A DNA stretch of 64,000 nucleotides, taken from Alphaproteobacteria bacterium. Lineage in GTDB: Bacteria; Pseudomonadota; Alphaproteobacteria; Micropepsales; Micropepsaceae. This document shows positions 8,518 through 16,430 of the stretch, piece after piece. Location: positions 48,422-112,421 of the forward strand of contig CANJBZ010000007.1 of the NCBI GenBank assembly GCA_947473475.1, in the 5' to 3' direction. The notes beneath the pieces are model-generated. The model saw only the letters and a program-made list of their open reading frames with translations, was not told where the DNA came from and searched no databases. Each line of letters opens with the position of its first letter. The stretch's first letter is position 1. The translations under genes and the position numbers were made by a program.

Positions 8518-9378
8518 TCAAAAATCCGCTTTCGCCGCGACCGGAAGCGGCTCGGTGCGCTGCTGGAACGGGTTGTTCATTTCGCCATCCGCGCAGCGCG
8601 ATTCGATCATCGGTCCGGGGGCTTTGCGCCAGCGATGGATGACGTGCAGCGGCTGCTTCAGCACCGCCGGGTCGTCCATGGTGATGTCCGCTTCGAGCTT
8701 CTCGCCGCCTTCGATCAGGCGGATGCGCTCGACGACGTGCAGCTTCTCGGAATGCGGCGTGCGGTAATTGTCGATGAAGGTCTTGGTGTTTTGGCCAATG
8801 GTGTCCACGATCAGCGTATCGCCTTCCCAGTGACCGACAGATTCTCCGTACCAGGACGGTTTGGGATTGGCGGAGTGCGGGACGTCCATATAGATGTGGC
8901 GAATCTGCTGATCCATCTGCCACATCATGGTGATCTTCTTCGGCTCCTGCAGGATGAAGGTCGGCTGCGCCGGGTTCAGCAGATAGACCGGCGTGCCGGA
9001 CATCCAGCAACGCGACTCGCGAGCGAACATCGCAAAGCCGGACAAAACCAGGTCGTTCGACTTCTTCAATTCCGCCTTCGCGAAATCGGTCAGATTGGGA
9101 TTGCTGATGTCGGCGACGCGGAACGTCGATTGCTCACCCGAACCATTGGGCACGTAGCGGTGCGCCGGATCATAGGTAACCGGCTGCGGACCGCCGGGCA
9201 CCGGATCGTAGTCCGTGCCGATGGAAATCCAGCCGGTATTGTTGTCGGAGAAGACCGGCCGCGCACCATTGGCCGGCGCCGCCGCAAGACTTGGCGCCAA
9301 GCCAAGTCCCGCCAGCAACCCGATTGCAGCAGTTCCAGAAAACAAGCTCACGAAACGCTTCGACGCAAATTTGGACAT
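8518..9378 (-). CDS. Exported two-Cys WYGES-family protein, array member 7
   Basis: 286 aa, start chosen at 9378 because GGGAGGT precedes it at good spacing and a signal peptide follows (ends SLAA, about 33). It is the most divergent of the 15 close members around the cysteines: C124 lies in RCWMSGTP rather than RCWPxGVP, and C262 is followed by ADGEMNNPF rather than AENN. The core SWYGESVGHWEGDTLIVDTIG (about 175-195) has Trp for the usual Tyr before EGD, as member 16 does. NPNLTDFAKAELKKSND replaces the usual NPxLxPW block. It ends KADF. Same strand and close spacing as its neighbours (17 bases to member 6, 38 bases to member 8). Confidence 0.85.
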   Translation of the reverse strand: MSKFASKRFVSLFSGTAAIGLLAGLGLAPSLAAAPANGARPVFSDNNTGWISIGTDYDPVPGGPQPVTYDPAHRYVPNGSGEQSTFRVADISNPNLTDFAKAELKKSNDLVLSGFAMFARESRCWMSGTPVYLLNPAQPTFILQEPKKITMMWQMDQQIRHIYMDVPHSANPKPSWYGESVGHWEGDTLIVDTIGQNTKTFIDNYRTPHSEKLHVVERIRLIEGGEKLEADITMDDPAVLKQPLHVIHRWRKAPGPMIESRCADGEMNNPFQQRTEPLPVAAKADF

Positions 9379-9416
9379 CGGTACCTCCCAATCCCAATGC
9401 CCCATCCCGTCAGCGA

Positions 9417-10376
9417 TCAGAAATCCGCTCTATTGGCCTCCGGGATCGGGGGCAGTTTCTGCTTGAAGAAGATGGCGTCATTGTTGTTTTCGGCGCAAAC
9501 CGTCTCAAGAAGCGGGTTCACCACTTTGCGCCATTTCTGCATCATGTGCAGCGGTTCGTTGAACGTATCGGAGTCTTCCACCATCACCACCGCCGTCAAC
9601 TCTTTGCCGTCCGGCGAGATCGTGAAGCGCTCGACAACATGCTCCTTCTCGGTGTGCGGGGTGCGGAAATTGTCGATGAAGTTGTTCTTCGTGGCCAAAC
9701 CGATGGTGTCGACCACCAGCGTATTGCCGTTTTCATAATGGCCGATGGAGTGGCCGAAGGACTCGGTCTTCACATTGGCCGGGTGCTTATCGGTCAGGAA
9801 GATACGGCGGACCATATGGTCGCGCTGCCAGATCATCCAAACTTCCTTGGGGGTCTGAATGAAATAGAACGGCTCCGCCGGATACAGCAATTGCCCCGGA
9901 ACCCCGCCCGGCCAGCAGCGCGCTTGCGCCGCAAACGGCACGTCGAGCTTGCCGGAGAGCACCTCGTCATTGCTCGCCTTCATGGCGTCCGACGCCCATT
10001 TCTTGATCCGGGGGTCGCGGTAATCGCCGATACGCAGTGTCGGCTGCACGCCCAGACGTATCGCCTCGACATTGCTGATCTGCGGATGCTCGGGATCGTT
10101 CTTGATGCGCCCATGCCCCGGCGTACCGGCGGGAGGGTCCATCCAATCGGCGCCGACAGACAGCCAAGCGAACTGCGTCGAGGCAAGGTTCGGAATGCCG
10201 TCCTTCGTCACCGTGAAGTCCAGGAAGTTCGGCGTGGAGGTATCGACAAGAGACGGTTCACTCTGCCGTTGCGCCGATGAAGCGGGCGATAGCGCCGCAA
10301 CCACGAGAGAAGCCACGGCGCAAAAGGCGAGAGCGCCTTTGCGTGCGGTAGAGGAGAGCAGGGCAGTCTTTAACAT
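9417..10376 (-). CDS. Exported two-Cys WYGES-family protein, array member 8
   Basis: 319 aa, the longest of the close paralogues apart from those with inserts. ATG codons at 10379 and 10376 follow ACGGAGTTG; 10376 is preferred because it matches the leader of member 9. Signal peptide about 1-35 (ends ASSA). The N-terminal part (LDFTVTKDGIPN, WLSVGADWMDPP, RIKNDPEHP) is shared almost word for word with member 9. C154 (RCWPGGVPG) and C294 (CAENNND) remain. The core is altered: SFGHSIGHYENGNTLVVDTIG, without the Trp and Gly-Glu of WYGES. It ends RADF. If WYGES residues are functional, this copy may differ in activity. Confidence 0.85.
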   Translation of the reverse strand: MLKTALLSSTARKGALAFCAVASLVVAALSPASSAQRQSEPSLVDTSTPNFLDFTVTKDGIPNLASTQFAWLSVGADWMDPPAGTPGHGRIKNDPEHPQISNVEAIRLGVQPTLRIGDYRDPRIKKWASDAMKASNDEVLSGKLDVPFAAQARCWPGGVPGQLLYPAEPFYFIQTPKEVWMIWQRDHMVRRIFLTDKHPANVKTESFGHSIGHYENGNTLVVDTIGLATKNNFIDNFRTPHTEKEHVVERFTISPDGKELTAVVMVEDSDTFNEPLHMMQKWRKVVNPLLETVCAENNNDAIFFKQKLPPIPEANRADF

Positions 10377-10438
10377 CATCAACTCCGTACGTGTGTTCAT
10401 GCTCCAATCAAAACCGGCCCTGCATTCTCAGCCGGGCG

Positions 10439-11389
10439 TCAGAAGTCGGCTTTGGCCGCTATCGGCATCGGCGGCAGTTTCTGATGGAAGAACTCGCTAT
10501 CGTTGTTGTTCTCGGCGCAAACCGTCTCCAGCAGCGGGTTCACGACCTTGCGCCATTTCTGCATCATCTGGATCGGTTCGTTGAACGTGTCCGGGTCATC
10601 GACCACCGCCACATTCGTCAATTCCTTGCCGTCCGCGGAGATGGTGAAGCGCTCGACAACGTGCTCCTTCTCGCTATGCGGCGTACGGAAATTGTCGATG
10701 AAATTGTTGTGGGTCGCCAGCCCAATGGTGTCCACGACCAACGTGTTGCCGCCTTCGTAATGGCCGATGGAGTGGCCGAAGGATTGCGGCGTCACATTGT
10801 CCGGATGCTTGTCCGTGAGATAGACGCGGCGCACCATGTGGTCGCGCTGCCAGATCATCCAGACTTCCTTCGGGGTCTGAATGAAATAGAACGGTTCGGC
10901 CGGATAGAGCGATTGGGCCGGTACGCCGCCCGGCCAGCAGCGCGCCTGCGCCGCGAACGGCACGTCGAGCTTGCCGGAAAGCACCTCGTCATTGCTCGCC
11001 TTCATGGCGTCGGACGCCCATTTCTTTATCCGGGGATCGCGATAGTCGCCGATGCGCATCGTGGGCTGCACGCCCAAACGGCGCGCTTCCACATTGCCGA
11101 TCAACGGATGTTCGGGATCGTTCTTGATACGGCCCTTGCCCGGCGTGCCCGGAGGGGGATCCATCCAGTCCGCGCCGACGGACAGCCAGGCGAATTGTGT
11201 GGAAGACAGATTGGGTATGCCGTCCTTCGTCACCGTGAAATCGAGATTGGGCGGCGTGTCGCGGTCGACGAGACCTGGTTCCGCACCTTGACGCTGCGCC
11301 GACGAGGCCGGCGACAGCGCCGCAACGACAAGCGCGGCAACCGCGCAGGCGGAAAGCGCGGTGGAAGAAGCAAATTTCGTTTTGAACAT
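10439..11389 (-). CDS. Exported two-Cys WYGES-family protein, array member 9
   Basis: 316 aa, start at 11389 behind ACGGAGTTGAGTA. By eye about four residues in five match member 8, and the shared 5' leader (ACTCCGTA, read on the plus strand) shows the duplication took in upstream DNA. Signal peptide about 1-31 (ends PASSA). C151 (RCWPGGVPA) and a CAENNND cysteine near the C-terminus are present. The core has the same SFGHSIGHYEGGNTLVVDTIG variant, so the loss of WYGES predates the duplication. It ends KADF. Together with members 8 and 10 it forms a subgroup marked by DVPFAAQARCWPGGVP and WxxWQRDHMVRR. Confidence 0.85.
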   Translation of the reverse strand: MFKTKFASSTALSACAVAALVVAALSPASSAQRQGAEPGLVDRDTPPNLDFTVTKDGIPNLSSTQFAWLSVGADWMDPPPGTPGKGRIKNDPEHPLIGNVEARRLGVQPTMRIGDYRDPRIKKWASDAMKASNDEVLSGKLDVPFAAQARCWPGGVPAQSLYPAEPFYFIQTPKEVWMIWQRDHMVRRVYLTDKHPDNVTPQSFGHSIGHYEGGNTLVVDTIGLATHNNFIDNFRTPHSEKEHVVERFTISADGKELTNVAVVDDPDTFNEPIQMMQKWRKVVNPLLETVCAENNNDSEFFHQKLPPMPIAAKADF

Positions 11390-11423
11390 TACTCAACTCC
11401 GTAGTGTGTGTGCGTACTTCCGA

Positions 11424-12311
11424 TCAGAAATCCGGCGGGATGCCCATCGGCATGGCGTACAGTTTCTGATGGAAAATTTCGGCGTCGTTGTTGTTTTCCG
11501 CGCAGACCGTTTCGCCCATTGGCGCATCGACCTTGAACCAGCGCTGCTGCATCGTCAGCGGTGCGTTGAACGTGTCCGGGTCTTCCACGGTTGCGATGGA
11601 CGTAATGTGCTTGCCGTCTTTTTCGATCGTGAACCGTTCCACCACGTGCTCTTTTTCGGTGTGCGGCGTGCGGAAATTGTCGATGTAGCTGTTTTTGGTG
11701 GAAAGGCCGATCGTATCGACAACCAGCGTGTCGCCGTTTTCGTAATGGCCGATGGATTCGCCGAACCAGTCGGGCTTCGGATTGGGCGAGTGTTTGTCGC
11801 GCAGATAGATGCGGCGCACCATGTGATCGCGCTGCCACATGATCCAAACCTCTTTCGGCGTCTGCACGAAATAGATCGGCTCGAACGGGTACAGCGATTG
11901 TCCCGGCACGCCACCCGGCCAGCAGCGCGCCTGCGCGGCGAACGGGACGTCAACCTTGTGTTCCAGCGCCTCAATGTTGGTCGCTTCCATCTGCTTTGCC
12001 GCCCAAGGCTTCAGGATCGGGTCTTTTGTATCGCCCACTCGCATGGTCGGCTGAATGCCGCGCCGGTTCGCTTCCGCATTGCTGACGAAGGGATGGGCGG
12101 GATCGTTACGGATGGGGCCGTGGCCGGGCGTGCCCGCCGGCGGTTCCTGCCAGTCCGCAACGTCGCTCTCCCAGCCATAATTGGCCGAAGCGAAATCCGG
12201 GATTTTCTCGTCAGCCGCGACCGGAACCACCCCTGTGGCTGCCGCGATCAGAGCGGCCAAAGCCGCACCAAAAAACAAGCCTGCGCGCGTCATCCTGGAC
12301 TGAAACATCAT
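11424..12311 (-). CDS. Exported two-Cys WYGES-family protein, array member 10
   Basis: 295 aa from the first of two adjacent ATGs (12311), five bases below GAGG. Signal peptide about 1-33 (ends PVAA). C130 (RCWPGGVPG) and C270 (CAENNND) are present. The core is DWFGESIGHYENGDTLVVDTIG (about 181-202). It shares the DVPFAAQAR and WQRDHMVRR blocks with members 8 and 9 but keeps the Trp-Phe-Gly-Glu of the core, so it looks like the parental form of that subgroup. It ends PPDF. A 301-base repeat-filled gap separates it from member 11. Confidence 0.85.
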   Translation of the reverse strand: MMFQSRMTRAGLFFGAALAALIAAATGVVPVAADEKIPDFASANYGWESDVADWQEPPAGTPGHGPIRNDPAHPFVSNAEANRRGIQPTMRVGDTKDPILKPWAAKQMEATNIEALEHKVDVPFAAQARCWPGGVPGQSLYPFEPIYFVQTPKEVWIMWQRDHMVRRIYLRDKHSPNPKPDWFGESIGHYENGDTLVVDTIGLSTKNSYIDNFRTPHTEKEHVVERFTIEKDGKHITSIATVEDPDTFNAPLTMQQRWFKVDAPMGETVCAENNNDAEIFHQKLYAMPMGIPPDF

Positions 12312-12612
12312 TGTTTCCTCAAAACGAAACGGTCCGCCCAAATGTCTTTTTTAGGCGGAAACTATGTCTCCGCCCCTTTGGCCGCAGATTAAGGCTCTGA
12401 CGGCCTCCGGGCAACCGGCAGCCGCACCGCATATTGCCGCTGAAAGGCGGTGGAGGGGCCTTTATTCCCCCGCTTGCGGGGGAAGTGGCGCGCGCAGCGC
12501 GACGATGGGGGCGCGATGGCTCAAATGGCCTAAATCTAGCGGCGGCTTGCCCCCTCCACCGCTTCGCGGTTCCCCTCCCCCGCGAAGTGGCGGGGGAGGA
12601 TCCCACTTAACC
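12312..12612. repeat. 301-base gap with palindromic repeats, no gene
   Basis: No coding sequence is supported here. Inside lie CCCCCGCTTGCGGGGG (around 12467-12482), an inverted pair GGTGGAGGGGC (12449-12459) and GCCCCCTCCACC (12549-12560), and a CTCCCCCGCGAAGTGGCGGGGGAG hairpin at 12575-12598. The layout (outer short inverted repeats with inner hairpins, about 150 bases) matches the dispersed palindromic family seen elsewhere in the window. It breaks the otherwise tight spacing of the array and could affect message stability or termination. Confidence 0.55.
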
Positions 12613-13473
12613 TCAAAAATCTGGATTGTTGGCCTGCGGGATGGGCACCACGTCGTATCCCAGGAAGTCCGAATTGTTCTCGGCGCAGGGGTTTTCCGCG
12701 AGGATGCGGTCCGTCGGCTTCCAGCGCTGGATCGCCGTCCAGGGCATGTTGAAGGTTTCCGGATCGTCCACCGTAACGGTCGCCTGAAGGGTCTTGCCGC
12801 CTTCGATCAGCTTGTAGCGCTCCACGACGTGGATTTTGTCCGTATGGGGCGTGCGGTAATTGTCTGCGGTGGTGCGGTCGTTCAGCCCAATCGTGTCGAT
12901 GACCAGTTCGTCGCCTTCGAAATGGCCAACCGATTCGCCGTACCAGGACGGCTTGGGGTTCTTGGTATGCGGTACGTTCAGATAGATGTGGCGCACTTCG
13001 GCGTTCAGTTCGTTGACCATCGTGACCTCGGTCTTCGACTGGTAGAAGAACAAGGGCTGCCCGCCACGCGTGAACACCAGCGATCCCGGCACACCGGCCG
13101 GCCAGCAGCGTTCGCGGGTGATGTAAGGGACTTTCCCGGCCAGAACATCGTCGTTGGCCTTTTTCATCTTTGCGATGGCCCACGGCTTCAGGATGGGGTT
13201 CGTCAGATCCGCGACGCGGTAGGTCGGCTGCCGCCCGCCGCCATTGGGGATGTACGGATGTTTCGGGTCCGACATGACCGGGCTCGCCATGCCGGGCACG
13301 GGGATGAAGTCATCGCCGGTCGGGCGATCCGGCACCCAGCCGCTGTTGGGCTGCGGGGTGAACAACGGCACGGCGCTCGCATGATCGGCCGCCGAAGCCG
13401 GCATCAACAGAACGCCTGCGCATGCCGCCCCCAACAGAGCCGCCCGTGCGATTCCTGGTTTCAATCCCGTCAT
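12613..13473 (-). CDS. Exported two-Cys WYGES-family protein, array member 11
   Basis: 286 aa, start at 13473 behind GGGAGGACGAT. Signal peptide about 1-29 (ends ASAA). Marker blocks: GWVPDRPTGDDF (45-56), NGGGRQPTYRVADLTNPILKPW, PYITRERCWPAGVPG with C123, MVNELNAEVRHIYLNVPH, SWYGESVGHFEGDELVIDTIG (177-197), C263 (CAENNSDF) and terminal NPDF. The VPDRPTGDDF, VNELN and HFEGDELV wording is shared only with member 14, defining subgroup B. Asp-Glu replaces the usual Asp-Thr in the core. Function unknown. Confidence 0.85.
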   Translation of the reverse strand: MTGLKPGIARAALLGAACAGVLLMPASAADHASAVPLFTPQPNSGWVPDRPTGDDFIPVPGMASPVMSDPKHPYIPNGGGRQPTYRVADLTNPILKPWAIAKMKKANDDVLAGKVPYITRERCWPAGVPGSLVFTRGGQPLFFYQSKTEVTMVNELNAEVRHIYLNVPHTKNPKPSWYGESVGHFEGDELVIDTIGLNDRTTADNYRTPHTDKIHVVERYKLIEGGKTLQATVTVDDPETFNMPWTAIQRWKPTDRILAENPCAENNSDFLGYDVVPIPQANNPDF

Positions 13474-13498
13474 ATCGTCCTCCCAAGCAGCCGGTTGT

Positions 13499-14341
13499 TC
13501 AGAAATCCGGCTTGTCTGTATGCGGCACGGCGACATAGCCGTGACCGAAAAAGTCGGTATTGTTCTCGGCGCAGACGGCCTCTTCCATTTTGGCACGAGT
13601 CTGGCGCTGATATTGCTGTTTTGCGCGCCAGACCGTGGTGAAGGCGCCGGGGTCCTCGACCGTCACATCGAGATTGAGCGTCTTGCCGTCATCTGCCACA
13701 CGATAGCGTTCCACCACATGAAGCTGCGTCGTGTGCGGCGTCAGGTAATTGTCGATATAGGTTTTGTCGTTCATCCCGATAGTATCGACGATAAGCTCCT
13801 CGCCCTCGTAATGGCCGACGGATTCTCCGTACCAGGACGGTTTTGGATTTTTGGAATGCGGCACGTTCAGGAAAATGTGGCGGACCTGCTGGTCGCCCTC
13901 ATTGATGATGGTCACTTCGCGCGGGCCTTGCAGAAAATAGACGGGACGCAACCGCGAGAAGACGTCGAAACCGGGCACGCCCGCCATGTGGCAGGTCTCG
14001 CGCGGATTGTACGGCACCTTGCCGGCGATCACGACCGCATTGGCTTTGCGCATTTGTTCGCGCGCCCAGGGCTGCAGAATCGGGTTGCTCAGATCGGCGA
14101 CGCGGTCGGTCGGCTGACGTCCGCTTTGATTGCTGTAATAGGGGTGCGCCGGGTCGAAGGCGATAGGGCCAGGTCCCGATTCGGGCGGCATGAAATCATC
14201 GCCGGCCGGAAACCAGCCATATTCGGAATAGGACAATCCGGCGAGCGGCCCCGAGGTTTTCTGCTGGTCTTGCGCGTTCGCATCAGCCCACGCGGCAGCG
14301 AGGGCTATCGCGGCAACGGCGGAAGCGGCGCCTCGCAGCAT
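13499..14341 (-). CDS. Exported two-Cys WYGES-family protein, array member 12
   Basis: 280 aa. The ATG at 14341 lies one base after the stop codon of member 13 (TGACATG), a strong sign of translational coupling. Signal peptide about 1-23 (ends ANA). YYSNQSGRQPTDRVADLSNPILQPW, C117 in RETCHMAGVPG (His-Met for Trp-Pro), IINEGDQQVRHIFLNVPHS, SWYGESVGHYEGEELIVDTIG (169-189), DNYLTPHTTQLHVVERY, C257 (CAENN) and terminal KPDF. It shares YLTPHT and the INEGD block with member 1 (subgroup A) and lies between members of subgroups B and C. Confidence 0.85.
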   Translation of the reverse strand: MLRGAASAVAAIALAAAWADANAQDQQKTSGPLAGLSYSEYGWFPAGDDFMPPESGPGPIAFDPAHPYYSNQSGRQPTDRVADLSNPILQPWAREQMRKANAVVIAGKVPYNPRETCHMAGVPGFDVFSRLRPVYFLQGPREVTIINEGDQQVRHIFLNVPHSKNPKPSWYGESVGHYEGEELIVDTIGMNDKTYIDNYLTPHTTQLHVVERYRVADDGKTLNLDVTVEDPGAFTTVWRAKQQYQRQTRAKMEEAVCAENNTDFFGHGYVAVPHTDKPDF

Positions 14342-14342
14342 G

Positions 14343-15200
14343 TCAAAAATCCGGTGTGTCGGCTTTGGCCAGCGGCACCAGGCCTTGGCTGAAATGGTCG
14401 TCATTGTTCTCGTTGCAGGGCACTTGCAGGATCGGCGCGTCATCCACACGCTTCCAGCGTTGCACGGCCCGCCACGGCATCTTGAACGCGCCGGTATCTT
14501 CCACATAGACCGACACGTCGATGGTCTTGGCGTCGGCCGAAAGCTTCCAGCGTTCGATGACGTGTATCTGTGTCGTATGCGGCGTGCGGTAGTTGTCGGT
14601 GAAGGTCTTGTCGTTCTGGCCGATGGTGTCGATCACCAGCGTGTCGCCGTTTTCGTAATGCCCGACAGATTCTCCGTACCAGGACGGTTTAAGGTTTTTG
14701 GAATGTGGGACGTTCATATAGATGTGGCGTATTTCAGGGCCGCCCTGGTTGATGACCACGATCTCGTTCTTCAGCGGATAGAAGAAATAGGGCTCGACCA
14801 GCGAATAGGCGTCGAAGCCCGGCACGCCCACGGGAAAGCAGCGTTCGCGGGCGCGGTACGGGACTTTCCCCGCCAGCACCTCGTCGTTCGCCTTTTTCAT
14901 CGGCGGCTTCAGCCAATCCTGAAGGATCGGATTGTTCAGATCGGCTACCCGATACGTGGAATGCGGGCCGAAATTGTTGGGAATGTAGGGATGGGCTTTG
15001 TCGAACACGACTGGCCCGGGACCGCCGCTCGGATCGGGCAGCAGATCGTCAACCCCAAAGGCGTGATCCAGAACCCAGCCGGTGTTCGGCCCCGGCGAGA
15101 ACACCGGAATTTTCTGTGCTGTGGCCGTATCGGCCGCGACCGCCGCGCCGGCCATGCAAACCGCCAACGGTACTGCCCAAATTGCACTGAATCGCGACAT
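14343..15200 (-). CDS. Exported two-Cys WYGES-family protein, array member 13
   Basis: 285 aa, ATG at 15200 behind AAAGGAAGC. Signal peptide about 1-22 (ends AVAA). Blocks: GWVLDHAFGVDDLLP (41-55), FDKAHPYIPN, C121 in RERCFPVGVPGF, VINQGGPEIRHIYMNVPHS, SWYGESVGHYENGDTLVIDTIG (173-194), DNYRTPHTTQIHVIERW, C262 in CNENNDDHF, terminal TPDF. The VLDxxxGxDDLLP, NQGGPE and CNEN wording is shared with member 15 only (subgroup C). A U-tract hairpin upstream (15261-15314) probably ends the message from members 14-16, so this gene may start a separate transcript. Confidence 0.85.
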   Translation of the reverse strand: MSRFSAIWAVPLAVCMAGAAVAADTATAQKIPVFSPGPNTGWVLDHAFGVDDLLPDPSGGPGPVVFDKAHPYIPNNFGPHSTYRVADLNNPILQDWLKPPMKKANDEVLAGKVPYRARERCFPVGVPGFDAYSLVEPYFFYPLKNEIVVINQGGPEIRHIYMNVPHSKNLKPSWYGESVGHYENGDTLVIDTIGQNDKTFTDNYRTPHTTQIHVIERWKLSADAKTIDVSVYVEDTGAFKMPWRAVQRWKRVDDAPILQVPCNENNDDHFSQGLVPLAKADTPDF

Positions 15201-15260
15201 GTGCCGCTTCCTTTGGCGTTACGTCTTTATCCGGAAACAACGCAGGCGAACTGCGGAAAC

Positions 15261-15314
15261 AAAAAGGCCGGCAACGATGCCCATCTCATATGTCTTGGAC
15301 ATCATACCGGCCTT
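15261..15314 (-). terminator. Probable intrinsic terminator below array member 14
   Basis: Read on the minus strand, AAGGCCGG (complement of 15307-15314) pairs with CCGGCCTT (complement of 15264-15271), which runs straight into five or more T residues. An inner GATG.CC/GG.CATC pairing shortens the 35-base loop. It lies 23 bases after the stop codon of member 14 and 60 bases before member 13. If active it would split the array into at least two transcription units. Confidence 0.6.
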
Positions 15315-15337
15315 CCCGCGGTCTTTACCGCTTCCTA

Positions 15338-16222
15338 TCAGAAGTCGCCTTTGTCGGCCTTCGGCAGCGCAACGACGTCGTAGCTGAAATAGCCGTCATT
15401 GCTGGGCTCGCAGAGATATTCCTCCAGAGGCCGCGCGATCTTCTTCCAACGCTGCACGCCGGTCCAGGGCATGTTGAACGCGCCTGGATCGTCCACGGTC
15501 ACGGTTGCCTGCAGGGTGTTGCCGCCCTCGATCAGCTTCCAGCGTTCCACGACGTGGATCTGGTCGGTGTGCGGCGTGCGGTAATTGTCGACAAAGGTTT
15601 TGTCGTTCAGGCCGATGGTATCGACCACCAGTTCGTCGCCTTCGAAATGGCCGACCGATTCGCCGTACCAGCTGTGCCCCGGATTCTTGGAATGCGGCAC
15701 ATCCAGATAGATATGGCGGATCTGGGTGTTCAGTTCGTTGACGATCGTGATTTCTTTCTTGCCGTGCATGAAATGGATCGGCTGCACGCGCGTGTACACG
15801 GTAAAGCCCGGCACACCGGCAGGCCAGCAGCGCTCGCGGGTGATGTAGGGCACCTTCCCGGCGCGCACATCGGCGTTGGCCTTGTCCATTTGTTCCTTGG
15901 CCCAGGGCTTCAGGATCGGGTTGCTCGTGTCGGCGATGCGATAGGTCGGCTGACGGCCGCCGCCATTGGGCACATAGGGCCGGTCCTTCGGGGACATGAT
16001 CGGGCCGGCGCCGCTGACCGGCGGAAGGAAATCATCGCCCGTCGGACGGTCCGGAACCCAGGACGTCAGCGTGTCCGGTGCGAGATTGTGAATCGAAGCG
16101 GCCGGAAGGCCCTTCGTATCGCCTTCGTCGAGAAAATTGTTCTGCGCGTATGCGGTGGAAAGAAGTGCTGCTGCAGCGCAGCATACGCTGGACGTAAGAC
16201 ATGCTCTCCAGAACTTTGACAT
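15338..16222 (-). CDS. Exported two-Cys WYGES-family protein, array member 14
   Basis: 294 aa, start at 16222 behind GGAGGG. Signal peptide about 1-26 (ends TAYA). SWVPDRPTGDDFLPP (54-68), NGGGRQPTYRIADTSNPILKPW, PYITRERCWPAGVPGF with C132, IVNELNTQIRHIYLDVPHS, SWYGESVGHFEGDELVVDTIG (184-204), DNYRTPHTDQIHVVERW. The second cysteine, C271, lies in LCEPSNDGYF rather than CAENN. It ends KGDF. It pairs with member 11 in subgroup B. A terminator-like hairpin follows the gene, and a 208-base gap precedes it. Confidence 0.85.
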   Translation of the reverse strand: MSKFWRACLTSSVCCAAAALLSTAYAQNNFLDEGDTKGLPAASIHNLAPDTLTSWVPDRPTGDDFLPPVSGAGPIMSPKDRPYVPNGGGRQPTYRIADTSNPILKPWAKEQMDKANADVRAGKVPYITRERCWPAGVPGFTVYTRVQPIHFMHGKKEITIVNELNTQIRHIYLDVPHSKNPGHSWYGESVGHFEGDELVVDTIGLNDKTFVDNYRTPHTDQIHVVERWKLIEGGNTLQATVTVDDPGAFNMPWTGVQRWKKIARPLEEYLCEPSNDGYFSYDVVALPKADKGDF

Positions 16223-16430
16223 CAAGCCCTCCGCTTCTTCCCTATTTTTCCCGACCGGCGGCAAGGCCGCAGCCGTGGAATTTCCTATTATACGCGCAAA
16301 GCCTGCCGCTTCCCGCGCTCGGCCCGGATGTTCGCCACACTGGCGCGGCCTCGTCAACGGCTTCCCAGGCCAAGAAACACCGCCGCCAGTAAAAACCTAG
16401 GGAAACTCTCCGCGAGTTACGCCTTTGCGG

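Noticed and set aside
7634..9010. A 458-codon frame that would fuse an extra N-terminal half onto array member 6
   Set aside because: The extra part overlaps member 7 in another frame, and a normal signal peptide begins at 8500.
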